A stretch of 64,000 nucleotides of DNA from Alkalihalobacillus sp. CinArs1 (GCF_947387515.1 NZ_CANDOB010000003.1:62001-126000), one strand, 5' to 3'; counted from the stretch's first letter, positions 44,523 to 53,786 are shown. Notes: generated by a model from the letters alone, not told the origin. Program-made: numbers and translations.

Positions 44523-44568
44523 AATGGAGTCAAGCGACGTGAATAAATCGCTATGACTCCATTTTTTA
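44523..44568 (+). terminator. terminator after the 46-aa gene
   Basis: AATGGAGTCA ... TGACTCCATT stem with an inner GCGA/TCGC pair, then TTTTTA. Confidence 0.85.
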
Positions 44569-44628
44569 TTTTCCATCATAAGAAGGTAATCTGAAAATTA
44601 ACAAAGAATATAGGGGAGAGATCAATTA

Positions 44629-46110
44629 TTGAAATTTTCGATTAAGGTGGGCGTTGGCATCATGCTTAGTGCAATACTGTTACTCTCTAATCTATCATTC
44701 GGCAAAGGAAATCAATCTGAAGCAGAAAAGAAACAAGATTTATCAACAAGCCTCAATACGATTCTTTCAGATGAAGGGCTCAAAGGATCGATTGCAGGCA
44801 TAAGCGTGCGATCAGCGAATTCAGGAGAATTACTTTTCGATCATCATGGAGACACGAGGCTAACTCCTGCTTCGAACATGAAATTGATTACAGCAGCAGC
44901 ATCGCTAGAAACACTTGGTCATGATTATCAATTTTCGACAGAAATCGCTACGAATGGAACGATAAAAGGGAATACGTTAAAGGGTGACCTTTTTCTTATC
45001 GGAAAGGGAGACCCAACATTACTACTAGAAGATTATCAACATTTTGCGAGAACGATAAGAGAAAAGGGAATTAAGAGTATCGAAGGAAACCTTATTGGAG
45101 ACGAATCTTGGTACGATTCCACAAAGCTTTCTGAAGATATGATTTGGACGGATGAAAGTGAGTATTATGGTTCACAAGTTTCTGCGTTAACCTTATCTCC
45201 GAATACCGATTATGACGCAGGTACGATTATTATAGAAGTTTATCCGGGTAGTAAGGAAGGGGAGCGAGCTATAGTACGAACTTCTCCTGATACCGATTAC
45301 GTATTGGTTCAAAATACGGCGACGACAACTAGCCAAGATGTAGAAACGGATTTAACGATAAACCGTAAACATGGCACGAATATCATTACCATCGAAGGTG
45401 TCATTTCACTGAACGACTCATTAGAAAAAAGTTGGATCTCTGTTTCAAACCCTGCAGCCTATGCACTTCACTTGTTTGAACGATTGCTAAAGGATGTTGG
45501 TATAGCGATTGAGGGAGACATAAGCGTCGGGAAGGCGCCTAAAGAAATGAATGGTTTGATCGAAAAAAAATCGATGCCACTTCATGAATTACTCATTCCT
45601 TTTATGAAACTAAGCAACAATGGGCATGGGGAGATTTTAGTCAAAGAGATGGGTAAGTTAACGAAACACGAGGGAAGTTGGGAAGCAGGACTAGAGGTTG
45701 TGAATGAATACCTCACTGAAGAAGGTCTAAACCCTGAAGAGATGTTACTTCGTGACGGGTCAGGAATATCTCACGTTACGTTGGTGCAGCCGAATCAGCT
45801 TAGTCTATTACTCTACAAGCTACAGTCTAAGGAATGGTTTGACTATTATTTAAAGTCATTACCGATCGCTGGAGCGAGTGGTAGATTAGTTGGTGGAACG
45901 CTGAGAAACCGTATGAATGACACAGCAGCTGAAAACATCGTAATCGCTAAAACAGGTACATTACAAGGTGTATCTTCTTTATCGGGTTATGTGATGAAGA
46001 ATGAGCCGCTTGTTTTCTCAATCATCATCAATCAATTTTTAGATGAAGACAAAATTGAAGATATCGAAAATCAAATTGCAATTGCGTTCGCAGAGTATGA
46101 TTTCCAGTAA
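44629..46110 (+). CDS. dacC: D-alanyl-D-alanine carboxypeptidase/endopeptidase, PBP4 (S13) family
   Basis: A 493-residue exported peptidoglycan enzyme. An N-terminal signal peptide (KVGVGIMLSAILLLSNLSFG) is followed by the S13 catalytic domain: Ser82-x-x-Lys85 in TPASNMKLI, the S-x-N motif in MKLSNNGHGE and the K-T-G motif in IAKTGTLQG. The long insertion between motifs 1 and 2 is typical of class C low-molecular-weight PBPs. It trims or cleaves peptide crosslinks outside the membrane. TTG start with AGGGGAGAG upstream. Confidence 0.92.
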   Translation: MKFSIKVGVGIMLSAILLLSNLSFGKGNQSEAEKKQDLSTSLNTILSDEGLKGSIAGISVRSANSGELLFDHHGDTRLTPASNMKLITAAASLETLGHDYQFSTEIATNGTIKGNTLKGDLFLIGKGDPTLLLEDYQHFARTIREKGIKSIEGNLIGDESWYDSTKLSEDMIWTDESEYYGSQVSALTLSPNTDYDAGTIIIEVYPGSKEGERAIVRTSPDTDYVLVQNTATTTSQDVETDLTINRKHGTNIITIEGVISLNDSLEKSWISVSNPAAYALHLFERLLKDVGIAIEGDISVGKAPKEMNGLIEKKSMPLHELLIPFMKLSNNGHGEILVKEMGKLTKHEGSWEAGLEVVNEYLTEEGLNPEEMLLRDGSGISHVTLVQPNQLSLLLYKLQSKEWFDYYLKSLPIAGASGRLVGGTLRNRMNDTAAENIVIAKTGTLQGVSSLSGYVMKNEPLVFSIIINQFLDEDKIEDIENQIAIAFAEYDFQ

Positions 46111-46114
46111 ACAA

Positions 46115-46146
46115 GAAGAGGCATCGTCTATGACGTTGCCTCTTTT
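46115..46146. terminator. terminator between convergent dacC and YeiH-type gene
   Basis: AAGAGGCA ... TGCCTCTT with an inner CGTC/GACG pair; short T-run on the plus side and A/T-rich flanks allow use from both sides. Confidence 0.78.
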
Positions 46147-46159
46147 CAATATGGTCGAA

Positions 46160-47191
46160 TTAATAAATGACCTTTACAAGTACATATGTGAGTGTTGATA
46201 AACTAGTCGACACGATCAAAAGGACGAAGACCGGTCTTAATGCTTTTGTTTTTAAATCTTTCAAGCTTACATTTAACCCCAGACCAACCATCGCAGCTGT
46301 TAGACACCAGGTTGTTACCGTGTTTACCATCTGCATGGCATCTTCAGTAAATGGAACGACTGGACCTAATACATACGTACCCACGAGGCTCATCACCACA
46401 AACCCAACTAAAAACCATGGAAAAGGAATCGTACTTGACTCTCCCTTATCTCGTTTTCTACTGATCAAATAGATAAGGATCAAGCAGACGGGGACCAGTA
46501 AGAATACACGGCCCAACTTTGCGAGAAGTGCCATCGCTAAAGCTTCTTCTCCAGCAGGGGCAGCGGCAAGAGCAACATGCGCTACCTCATGAAGAGAAAT
46601 ACCTGCCCATACACCATATTCACTCGGGCTAAACGAAAGTAAAGGACGAATCACTGTATATCCCACCGAGAAGATCGTTCCGAACAAAGCGATGATTCCT
46701 ACACCAATTGCGGTATCTTCATCCTTTGATCGGAATATCGGTGCAACAGCTGCAATCGCAGCTGCTCCACATATACCAGTTCCAGCAGCGAGCAATGTTG
46801 TTATCGAACGATCCGCTTTCAATAGCTTTGATAGCCAGTGGCTTGCTATAAATGAAAACAGAATAACTCCTACTCCCATCAAGATGATCGATAAGCCATC
46901 ATGTACAATAAAACCCACGTTAAGTTTGATGCCATAAAGAACGATGGCAAATCGCAGAATCTTTTTTGATGAAAACGTTATGCCTTCACGAAATAGTTCT
47001 GGATAGCCTGCTACTTGTCGATAAACAATGGCGATAAATATTGCAGATGCAAGCTGACCGGTTAGTTGGAACCCTGGTAATTTTGCTAGAAAATACCCTA
47101 GCGTCGCTATAACAAAAGTAAATAGTATTCCGGCAAACCAGCGTGTTCTATGTGACAGCTGTGCCTCATGTTTCATTGTATTTATGTTCAT
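46160..47191 (-). CDS. YeiH/UPF0324 family membrane protein (putative sulfate exporter)
   Basis: A 343-residue polytopic protein with about 10 TM helices. GIKLNVGFIVHDG, AAGTGICGAAAIAAVAPI and GVWAGISLHEVAHVALAA are hallmarks of the YeiH/UPF0324 family, often annotated as a putative sulfate exporter; direct evidence for the substrate is thin. ATG 47191 follows GGAGAG; ATG 47206 is too close to its upstream purine run. It is divergent from a LysR regulator, a recurring arrangement for this family. Confidence 0.85.
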   Translation of the reverse strand: MNINTMKHEAQLSHRTRWFAGILFTFVIATLGYFLAKLPGFQLTGQLASAIFIAIVYRQVAGYPELFREGITFSSKKILRFAIVLYGIKLNVGFIVHDGLSIILMGVGVILFSFIASHWLSKLLKADRSITTLLAAGTGICGAAAIAAVAPIFRSKDEDTAIGVGIIALFGTIFSVGYTVIRPLLSFSPSEYGVWAGISLHEVAHVALAAAPAGEEALAMALLAKLGRVFLLVPVCLILIYLISRKRDKGESSTIPFPWFLVGFVVMSLVGTYVLGPVVPFTEDAMQMVNTVTTWCLTAAMVGLGLNVSLKDLKTKALRPVFVLLIVSTSLSTLTYVLVKVIY

Positions 47192-47218
47192 AACCGCACT
47201 CTCCATTCCTCTTCCATT

Positions 47219-47239
47219 TTATAACGTCATTTGTTATAA
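47219..47239. promoter_or_regulatory. candidate LysR operator between YeiH gene and regulator
   Basis: TTATAAC-N7-GTTATAA is a perfect inverted repeat in the 106-nt divergent region. A related half-site (ACTTATAA) lies near 47277 next to the regulator start. Binding by the adjacent LysR protein is inferred. Confidence 0.6.
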
Positions 47240-47297
47240 GTGAAATAAATAATTATAATGATGTATATACGTTATTACTTATAATGGGGGTATAAAA

Positions 47298-48167
47298 ATG
47301 GATCAGCAATTAAAAGTGTTTGTTTCGGTCGTAGAGAACAAAAATTTCTCTAAAGCTGCAAACGATTTACATATGACGCAACCTGCAGTTAGTCAATACA
47401 TAAAGAATCTTGAACAGAAGCTTGGCACGAGGCTACTTGAACGGGATAATCGAACGATGTCGTTAAACAGAGCTGGTGAAATCGTCTATCATCATGCGAA
47501 GGAATTATTGAACGTATATTCTAAAATGACTGATCTAATCGATGAACTTACGAATCAAACAAGTGGGAAAATCAGTATCGGAGCGAGTTATACGTACGGG
47601 GAATATGTACTTCCTCACGTGTTAGCACATATTCATCAAAAATACCCTTTAATATCTCCAACCGTAACGATTGGAAATTCGAAAGAGATAGGAGATTTAG
47701 TTTACTCACATCAGTTGGATGTAGGCATTATTGAGGGAGATCATCCGTTAAAAGAACTCTCGGTAACAAATTTTACGGAAGATGAAATGGTCATCGTCTC
47801 TGAGCCAAATCATCCCCTAGTAACAGGGGAATTAAACACCTTATCATCAGAAACATGGATTGTCCGTGAAAGTGGGTCTGGTACAAGAGAAGCGACTGAA
47901 AACATGTGGCATCAGTTAGATCTATCTCCTTCAAACAAAATGGAATTCGGAAGTACTCAGCTAATAAAGGAGTCTGTTGAAGCAGGCATCGGCATAAGCT
48001 TTCTTTCGAGATGGGCGATACGAAAAGAACTAAAACTTGGGACATTAGCGGTGGTGGAGCTGCCAGGTTTTCTATATAAACGAATGTTCTCAATCGTCAT
48101 GAGATCACCATTCCAAACAAAAGCGCTAGAAGTTTTTCTCCAACGTGTAAAAAATCACACGAACTAG
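47298..48167 (+). CDS. LysR-type regulator (YeiE/CysL-like)
   Basis: A 289-residue LysR protein. The N-terminal helix-turn-helix (LKVFVSVVENKNFSKAAND, TQPAVSQYIKNLEQKLGTRL) is followed by a ligand domain (SIGASYTYGEYVLPHVLAHI, GVIEGDHPLKEL, ESVEAGIGISFLSRWAI). The ligand domain resembles the CysL/YeiE group that controls sulfite or sulfur genes and YeiH. It is divergent from the YeiH gene and probably regulates it and itself. Confidence 0.87.
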   Translation: MDQQLKVFVSVVENKNFSKAANDLHMTQPAVSQYIKNLEQKLGTRLLERDNRTMSLNRAGEIVYHHAKELLNVYSKMTDLIDELTNQTSGKISIGASYTYGEYVLPHVLAHIHQKYPLISPTVTIGNSKEIGDLVYSHQLDVGIIEGDHPLKELSVTNFTEDEMVIVSEPNHPLVTGELNTLSSETWIVRESGSGTREATENMWHQLDLSPSNKMEFGSTQLIKESVEAGIGISFLSRWAIRKELKLGTLAVVELPGFLYKRMFSIVMRSPFQTKALEVFLQRVKNHTN

Positions 48168-48240
48168 TGGTAGAGAGAATGAACAGTCCGTGATATAGTG
48201 TTAAAGGCCATTAAGGCTTTTGAAAAGGAAGAGATGTAAG

Positions 48241-50472
48241 ATGAAACAGATATTTGAAGAATGGCAGAAAGCACTGCAATCAGAGATCCTCTATTTAAAG
48301 AAATTTGGAAGTAAACCACACCGGATCATTAATGGGCAACTGTTATCGAGTAATAATGGAGAATACAGATATTATTTTGAGACGACTAGTAGCGTTCAAA
48401 TACCAACGGGTTCTAAAGTTCGGTTAGAAATAAAAGATATTAAAAGAGAAGGACGGATCTTGTCTTCAGAAGGCAGTAACGTGATCGTAAAACTAGAGGG
48501 CGGCTTTGGAACCGTCATTAAAGAAGCAAGGTTGTTCCACGACCCTTGGGAGTTGTTAGAGGAATTGATCCTAAGGTTGGATGAAATCAAAGAGAGTAAA
48601 GTAAGATCAGAACGAGTCAAGAGATTGATGAACCCTTCTAAAACGACCAAACACCCAGAGAACAAAGTAAAGAACAGCCTTCACGAGCTGATTTTACGCT
48701 CGAAATACAACCCGGTGACGTATGTGTGGGGACCTCCTGGGACAGGAAAAACGCATAAATTAGCCAGAACCGCAGCTAACCATTATTTTAAAGGGGCAAG
48801 GGTTCTTATTCTGTCACATAGTAATCAAGCTGTAGATGTTCTTATGAAAGAAACGGTTCAGTTCACAGATACTAAGGACAAGTTTGAAGAAGGCAAAATT
48901 ATGAGGTATGGATCGCAACGAAATATCAGCTCTCATCTTCCCATATTTACGGACCAACTCTTACTGGAGAAACACCCTGGTTTAGCAGGAGAAAAAGAAC
49001 GACTAGTTGAAGAGCGTAAGAACTTAAAGCAGGATTTATCGAAATCTTTCAGTCGACGTGATTCAGAGGAGTTAGTAAGGCTCGAATCAAAACTCGCAAA
49101 CGTACTCGAAAAGATACGTGTAAAAGAAGCAAAATTTGTAAAAGAGGCAGCAGTTGTTGGTACAACACTTTCGAGAGCTGCCATTGATGAAACGATCTAT
49201 AGGAAACGCTTTGACCTAGTGATTGTTGATGAGGCAAGCATGGCTTATGTGCCACAGGCGGCATTTGCCGCTTCTCTTGGTAAAAAAGTAATTATTTGCG
49301 GTGATTTTAAACAACTTCCCCCAATTGCTTCAGGAAGAAGTTCTTTGATAACAAAGTGGTTACGTGAAGACATCTTTTATTGTTCAGGAATTGTTAGAGG
49401 CGTCGATGAATCTAGCATCCACCCAAACTTATTCCTGTTGAATGAACAACGACGAACCCATCCAGCGATATCATCCTTTACAAATCATCACATCTACCAT
49501 TCCCTTGTAAAGGACCATCCCTCCACACGTTCGTCGAGAGCAGAGATTGCTAGGAAGCACCCTTTTAAAGACCAACCCTCTGTTCTACTCGATACAAGCA
49601 ATACAGGTCAGTTTTGTTTTATTGGTCATTCATCGAAATCAAGAATGAACATTTGGCAGCTATTGTTATCGTTTCAAGCAATCTATGAAGCAATCAAAGA
49701 CGGAATGACATCGATCGGTTACGTCACCCCATACAGAGCTCAGGCAAATTTAATGAACTTTTTAATAGAAGATTTATTAGAAGTAGATAACCTAGATTTG
49801 TTAGCAGCAACTGTGCATCGTTTTCAAGGAAGCGAAAAAGATATGATGGTATTTGATACGGTTGATGGTGATCCTGAAGATCGAGCTGGTATGTTAATTA
49901 CAGGTGCGAATAGTGAAAGACTCATAAATGTTGCGATGACGAGAACAAAAGGTAAGTTTATTCACGTCTCAAATGTTGATTTTATTCAAAAGAAGCTATC
50001 GTCAACAAAAACACTGCGAAAACTTGTTTTTCACCAAATCGATCGAGGAGAATTAGTGAGTCCATCACAAATTGGTAGTTGGATTAAACATCCACACCCT
50101 AAATTAACGTGGTTCCATGCGATTAAAACAGAGCAATTATTTAAAGAAATGAAATCAGCAGGTGAAGTTCTCATCTCCATTCCGTATGGTACGAAACTAA
50201 ACAAAGAGTGGAAACGAGTAATCAACCAACTAGAAGACAACGTCACGATCATCTCAAGTTCAAAGATTGAGGGAGTAGAAGACAAAGAGTACATAAATTG
50301 TACCGTGTCCTTCCCGTTTGTGGTGACCGACCGTGAAAGAATGTGGATCGGTACGCCTTTTGAAGGGATGAGAGGAACGCTCCCACCAGCCGTAGCGGCT
50401 AGGTTAGAATCTCCCAAAGTCATACGAGAGTTTCTTAATCAAGTCTTGTTAAGTGATAGCTCACGCTCATAG
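48241..50472 (+). CDS. SF1 (UPF1-like) helicase with N- and C-terminal extensions
   Basis: A 743-residue ATPase. An N-terminal OB-like region (residues 1-110: RIINGQLLSSNNGEYRYYF) precedes the helicase core: Walker A WGPPGTGKT (163-171), motif Ia ILSHSNQAVDVL, motif II VIVDEASM, motif III CGDFKQLPPI, motif V ATVHRFQGSEKDMMVFD and motif VI INVAMTRTKG. The core resembles UPF1/SMUBP2-type SF1B helicases that act on RNA or DNA. The last 150 residues hold a phospholipase D-like fold pattern (AGEVLISIPYGTKLN, VTIISSSKIEG) without HKD residues. ATG 48241 follows AAGGAAGAG. It stands alone; no defence genes are adjacent. Confidence 0.82.
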   Translation: MKQIFEEWQKALQSEILYLKKFGSKPHRIINGQLLSSNNGEYRYYFETTSSVQIPTGSKVRLEIKDIKREGRILSSEGSNVIVKLEGGFGTVIKEARLFHDPWELLEELILRLDEIKESKVRSERVKRLMNPSKTTKHPENKVKNSLHELILRSKYNPVTYVWGPPGTGKTHKLARTAANHYFKGARVLILSHSNQAVDVLMKETVQFTDTKDKFEEGKIMRYGSQRNISSHLPIFTDQLLLEKHPGLAGEKERLVEERKNLKQDLSKSFSRRDSEELVRLESKLANVLEKIRVKEAKFVKEAAVVGTTLSRAAIDETIYRKRFDLVIVDEASMAYVPQAAFAASLGKKVIICGDFKQLPPIASGRSSLITKWLREDIFYCSGIVRGVDESSIHPNLFLLNEQRRTHPAISSFTNHHIYHSLVKDHPSTRSSRAEIARKHPFKDQPSVLLDTSNTGQFCFIGHSSKSRMNIWQLLLSFQAIYEAIKDGMTSIGYVTPYRAQANLMNFLIEDLLEVDNLDLLAATVHRFQGSEKDMMVFDTVDGDPEDRAGMLITGANSERLINVAMTRTKGKFIHVSNVDFIQKKLSSTKTLRKLVFHQIDRGELVSPSQIGSWIKHPHPKLTWFHAIKTEQLFKEMKSAGEVLISIPYGTKLNKEWKRVINQLEDNVTIISSSKIEGVEDKEYINCTVSFPFVVTDRERMWIGTPFEGMRGTLPPAVAARLESPKVIREFLNQVLLSDSSRS

Positions 50473-50487
50473 AGCTACACTTTTTTT
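50457..50487 (+). terminator. probable terminator after helicase gene
   Basis: Short TAGCTC/GAGCTA stem, 9-nt loop and CAC before seven T residues; weaker than the others. Confidence 0.5.
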
Positions 50488-50563
50488 ATGAGCATATTTC
50501 GGGAGTCGAAGCTTTTAATGAGGTATGATGTAGACAATAATGAAATGAGAAAGAAGGAATTTG

Positions 50564-51751
50564 ATGAGTCGGCCGCACGCAGAAGAAAAGATATGGACTA
50601 AAGACTTTATCTTTATATGTTTTTCTAATTTTTTTATTTTTGCTGGTTTTCAAATGACCTTACCAACGCTTCCTCTTTTTGTGAATGATCTAGGAGGAAG
50701 TGATCAGCTTATAGGACTCGTAGTCGGAGTCTTTACACTCTCTGCACTTCTTATAAGGCCATGGAGTGGTCATATGTTAGAGTCTTTAGGGAGAAGGTTC
50801 GTTTACTTAATCGGTCTTTTTGTTTTTGTCGTTTCTGTTGGTTCCTATGCTTTCACTGGAAGTCTAGCCTTACTGTTTTTGATGCGTATCGTCCAAGGGT
50901 TAGGGTGGGGAATGTCTACTACAGCAGTTGGAACGATCGCTACAGATTTAATCCCACCTAAGCGAAGAGGAGAAGGAATGGGGTATTTTGGACTTGCCGG
51001 TAACTTAGCGATGGCATTTGGGCCTGCTCTTGGACTTTTTCTTATCCCTTTTATCAATTTTTCTGGTTTGTTTATGATTGCAGCCGGCGGTGGTTTAGCT
51101 GCATTTCTTATTGCAGCGACCATCCACTACAAACCTAGAGAAAAAACGATCGTTAAAAGAAAAAAGTGGGATCTCTTTGAAAAAACAGCTCTTATGCCTT
51201 CGATTCTTTTGTTTTTCATAACGATGGTATTCGGAGGTATCGCTACATTCTTACCTTTGTATACGACAAGCTTAAACATAGAAGGCATCGAACTGTATTT
51301 TGTTGTATTTGCCTTTTCACTAATGATCGTCAGAACGTTCGCTGGAAAAATATATGATCGTAAAGGGCATAAAGCTGTATTTATTCCGGGGACTATGCTC
51401 GTCTTTTTTGCGATGATCGATTTGACCTTGTTAAGTAATGAATTTATGCTTTTACTCGCAGCAGTATTGTTTGGAACAGGTTTTGGCACGGTGTTACCAG
51501 CTCTTCAAGCATGGGCTGTTCAAGAAGCTCCATTAAATCGAAAAGGGATGGCAAACGCTACGTTCTTTTCATTTTTTGACCTAGGTGTTGGTTTAGGAGC
51601 AATATTATTCGGCTTAATCGCTTCTACGTTTAGTTATTCAGATATTTACTTAGCATCTGCTACGTCTGTTGCAATTGCGATGGTTATTTATGTGGTATAC
51701 GTGAAGCGCCAAGCATCACATCATCAACATGAAGCAGTACAGATGAAATAA
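50564..51751 (+). CDS. MFS transporter (12-TM)
   Basis: A 395-residue major facilitator with about 12 TM helices. The loop 2-3 motif reads RPWSGHMLESLGRRFV, and motif C-like glycine-rich helices (GYFGLAGNLAMAFGPALGLFL) point to a drug:H+ antiporter-like exporter, similar in style to B. subtilis YwoG/YfkF-type proteins. The second repeated loop, GKIYDRKGHK, is present. The substrate is unknown. ATG 50564 follows AGAAGGAA. Confidence 0.85.
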   Translation: MSRPHAEEKIWTKDFIFICFSNFFIFAGFQMTLPTLPLFVNDLGGSDQLIGLVVGVFTLSALLIRPWSGHMLESLGRRFVYLIGLFVFVVSVGSYAFTGSLALLFLMRIVQGLGWGMSTTAVGTIATDLIPPKRRGEGMGYFGLAGNLAMAFGPALGLFLIPFINFSGLFMIAAGGGLAAFLIAATIHYKPREKTIVKRKKWDLFEKTALMPSILLFFITMVFGGIATFLPLYTTSLNIEGIELYFVVFAFSLMIVRTFAGKIYDRKGHKAVFIPGTMLVFFAMIDLTLLSNEFMLLLAAVLFGTGFGTVLPALQAWAVQEAPLNRKGMANATFFSFFDLGVGLGAILFGLIASTFSYSDIYLASATSVAIAMVIYVVYVKRQASHHQHEAVQMK

Positions 51752-51780
51752 AACCTCGCATTTTATGCGGGGTTTTTTCT
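51752..51780 (+). terminator. terminator after MFS gene
   Basis: AACCTCGCA/TGCGGGGTT stem with a wobble pair, then TTTTTT. Confidence 0.82.
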
Positions 51781-51889
51781 TTATCCTATAATAAGAAAAT
51801 TGTAAGTAAGAGCAGGACTTTATCCGTTAGTTAAGAATACGTACTATTGGAAGAAAATAAGTGTTTTTTACATACTATTGGAGGCATTC

Positions 51890-53278
51890 ATGAAGGTAAA
51901 CATTATACACACAAACGATGTACATAGCCATTTTGAAAATTTCGTTAAAGCGGCTTCATTGATTAGACATTACATGGATGAAAACACCATATTACTGGAT
52001 GGTGGAGACTTTGCTGATTTTAAAAGTATAGAACTACAGGGGACAAGAGGATTAGCAGCGGTCAAGCTACTCGAAAGTGTAGGGTATTCTGCTATCACGA
52101 TCGGTAATAATGAATTGTTCAACGGAATCGAAACACTTGAACATATGGCAACAAACAGTTCTCTCCCTTTTATTAGCTGCAATTTACGTAAAGTCACCGG
52201 AGAACCGATCCAAGGTGTTAGAAGTAGCGTAATTATACAACATAATGAGATTAACATTTTAATAACGGGTGCTTCCCCTGATCTTCAAGAATTTAATGAA
52301 CTGATGGGTTTTACAATTTCAGACTTCAAGCAGGCGATTAAAGATGAGATGAACAAACATCAGGGAAAGTATGATCTATGCATTGTTTTAAATCATGTTG
52401 GAACTGAAGCGGATATTGAACTCGCTGAAGCCATCGATGGGATCGACCTTATTCTATCCGCTCATGATCACGTTTTATATGACCAGGCAAGAGTTGTGAA
52501 TGGTACGATTATTAATTCAGCAGGTAACTATGGTGAATATATTGGGATTGTAGAATTAGAAATAGCTGAAGAAGGCATCGAACTATTAGCTTCTTCAACA
52601 ATCTCTACCTCCAAAGCACAACAAGATGAAGAAATCGTACGTATTTTAGAAAGTAGTAAAGAAGAGGCTGTTAAGAATTTAAGCACACCTCTGTACACAG
52701 TGGAAAAGCCGCTCTGGCATGATATCTTGGAAGAGAACCCACTATCTAATTTGATTGCGGATGGATTAAGAGATCGATTTAAATGTGAGATCGGTTTAAT
52801 CAACAGCGGAATAGCGAATGCAGGAATCATTCAATTTGTTTCTGAGAAGAAGTTGATTGAAATCTGTCCATCTCCTTTAAACCCTACTTATTTCGAAATA
52901 CAGGGGAAGTATTTGAAAGAAGCGTTTGAGCATTCTCTCGACAGTTCCGTTTGTATGGCTGACGGAAGGGGACCAGGATTCAGAGGTAAATATGTTGGAA
53001 GGTTGCATGTTTCCGGGGCAGAAATCGAATATGATGGTACAGAGGTCAATTCGATTACAATTAACGGAGAGCCAATAGACGAAGAAAGATGGTATAGCAT
53101 AGCTTCATCCGATTACTTACTGAGAGGATCAGGTTATCCCGCATTAGCTAATAACCGGAATTTCACGTATCAACCCGATGAGATAAAAGACGTGATTAGA
53201 GAATACGCAAAGAAAAATGACTTTGTTGTACAAGCATACGATACACGGTGGAAAGACGTTAGTAACGTTTTATCATAA
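51890..53278 (+). CDS. metallophosphoesterase/5'-nucleotidase, YunD-like, cytoplasmic
   Basis: A 462-residue two-domain enzyme of the UshA superfamily with no signal peptide. Metal motifs are IIHTNDVHSHFEN (residues 4-16), DGGDFADF, VLNHVG and SAHDHVLYD. The position normally GNHE reads GNNELFNG, so a usual catalytic His is Asn; I recall this as a trait of the YunD branch. The C-terminal substrate domain has NPLSNLIADGLRDRF. It probably dephosphorylates a nucleotide or nucleotide-sugar inside the cell. ATG 51890 follows TTGGAGG. Confidence 0.83.
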   Translation: MKVNIIHTNDVHSHFENFVKAASLIRHYMDENTILLDGGDFADFKSIELQGTRGLAAVKLLESVGYSAITIGNNELFNGIETLEHMATNSSLPFISCNLRKVTGEPIQGVRSSVIIQHNEINILITGASPDLQEFNELMGFTISDFKQAIKDEMNKHQGKYDLCIVLNHVGTEADIELAEAIDGIDLILSAHDHVLYDQARVVNGTIINSAGNYGEYIGIVELEIAEEGIELLASSTISTSKAQQDEEIVRILESSKEEAVKNLSTPLYTVEKPLWHDILEENPLSNLIADGLRDRFKCEIGLINSGIANAGIIQFVSEKKLIEICPSPLNPTYFEIQGKYLKEAFEHSLDSSVCMADGRGPGFRGKYVGRLHVSGAEIEYDGTEVNSITINGEPIDEERWYSIASSDYLLRGSGYPALANNRNFTYQPDEIKDVIREYAKKNDFVVQAYDTRWKDVSNVLS

Positions 53279-53280
53279 TA

Positions 53281-53306
53281 AAGGGGGAGGGATAACCTCC
53301 CTTTAA
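53281..53306 (+). terminator. probable terminator after nucleotidase-like gene
   Basis: AAGGGGGAGG-GATAA-CCTCCCTT stem with a short T-tract and A/T-rich flank. Confidence 0.6.
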
Positions 53307-53401
53307 AATTAATGCATTATTCTAAAATTTCAATTACCGTATTGATAATAAAATATAAAGTTACTAGTTATTTAAAAACCCATAAGGTGGTTAAAAAATC
53401 A

Positions 53402-53776
53402 ATGAAAACAGAGAAAAAAATAGAAGTTTTAATTACTGAACTTGAGAATAAATTGTTACTGCCACAAATCAGAAAGTCTAAGAAAGCCTTAGACAAACTA
53501 ATCGCAGATGAATTTGAAGAGTTTGGTAGTTCTGGAGTAAGATTGAGTAAGGCTGATATTCTAAAAGGGTTAGTAGAAGAGCAACCATCGGAATTAATTA
53601 TGACGCACTCAAACGTAGTGAAATTATCAGATGACGTTATCCTGATTACGTACACATTGACAAGAAAAGAGAGTGAATCTAGAAGCCTAAGAAGCTCAAT
53701 TTGGAAACAGAGCAGGGGAGCATGGCAATTATTTTTTCATCAAGGAACAAAAGCTAAGGGCATCAGTGAAACCTGA
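53402..53776 (+). CDS. DUF4440/SnoaL-like small protein
   Basis: A 124-residue NTF2-like protein (LIADEFEEFGSSGVRLSKADIL, VVKLSDDVILITYTLTRKE, SIWKQSRGAWQLFFHQGT) of the type annotated DUF4440 in Bacilli. No catalytic residues can be fixed. ATG 53402 has AAGGTGG about 11 nt upstream, a slightly long distance; an in-frame ATG at 53312 has none. Monocistronic, with its own terminator. Confidence 0.72.
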   Translation: MKTEKKIEVLITELENKLLLPQIRKSKKALDKLIADEFEEFGSSGVRLSKADILKGLVEEQPSELIMTHSNVVKLSDDVILITYTLTRKESESRSLRSSIWKQSRGAWQLFFHQGTKAKGISET

Positions 53777-53786
53777 TGCTTTTTCA
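53758..53786 (+). terminator. terminator after DUF4440-like gene
   Basis: GCATCAG-TGAAAC-CTGATGC then TTTTTC, spanning the stop codon region. Confidence 0.82.

Noticed and set aside
48933-49184. Antisense open frames inside the helicase and other long genes
   Set aside because: They mirror the reverse strand of strongly supported genes, lack ribosome sites and have serine-rich, low-information translations.
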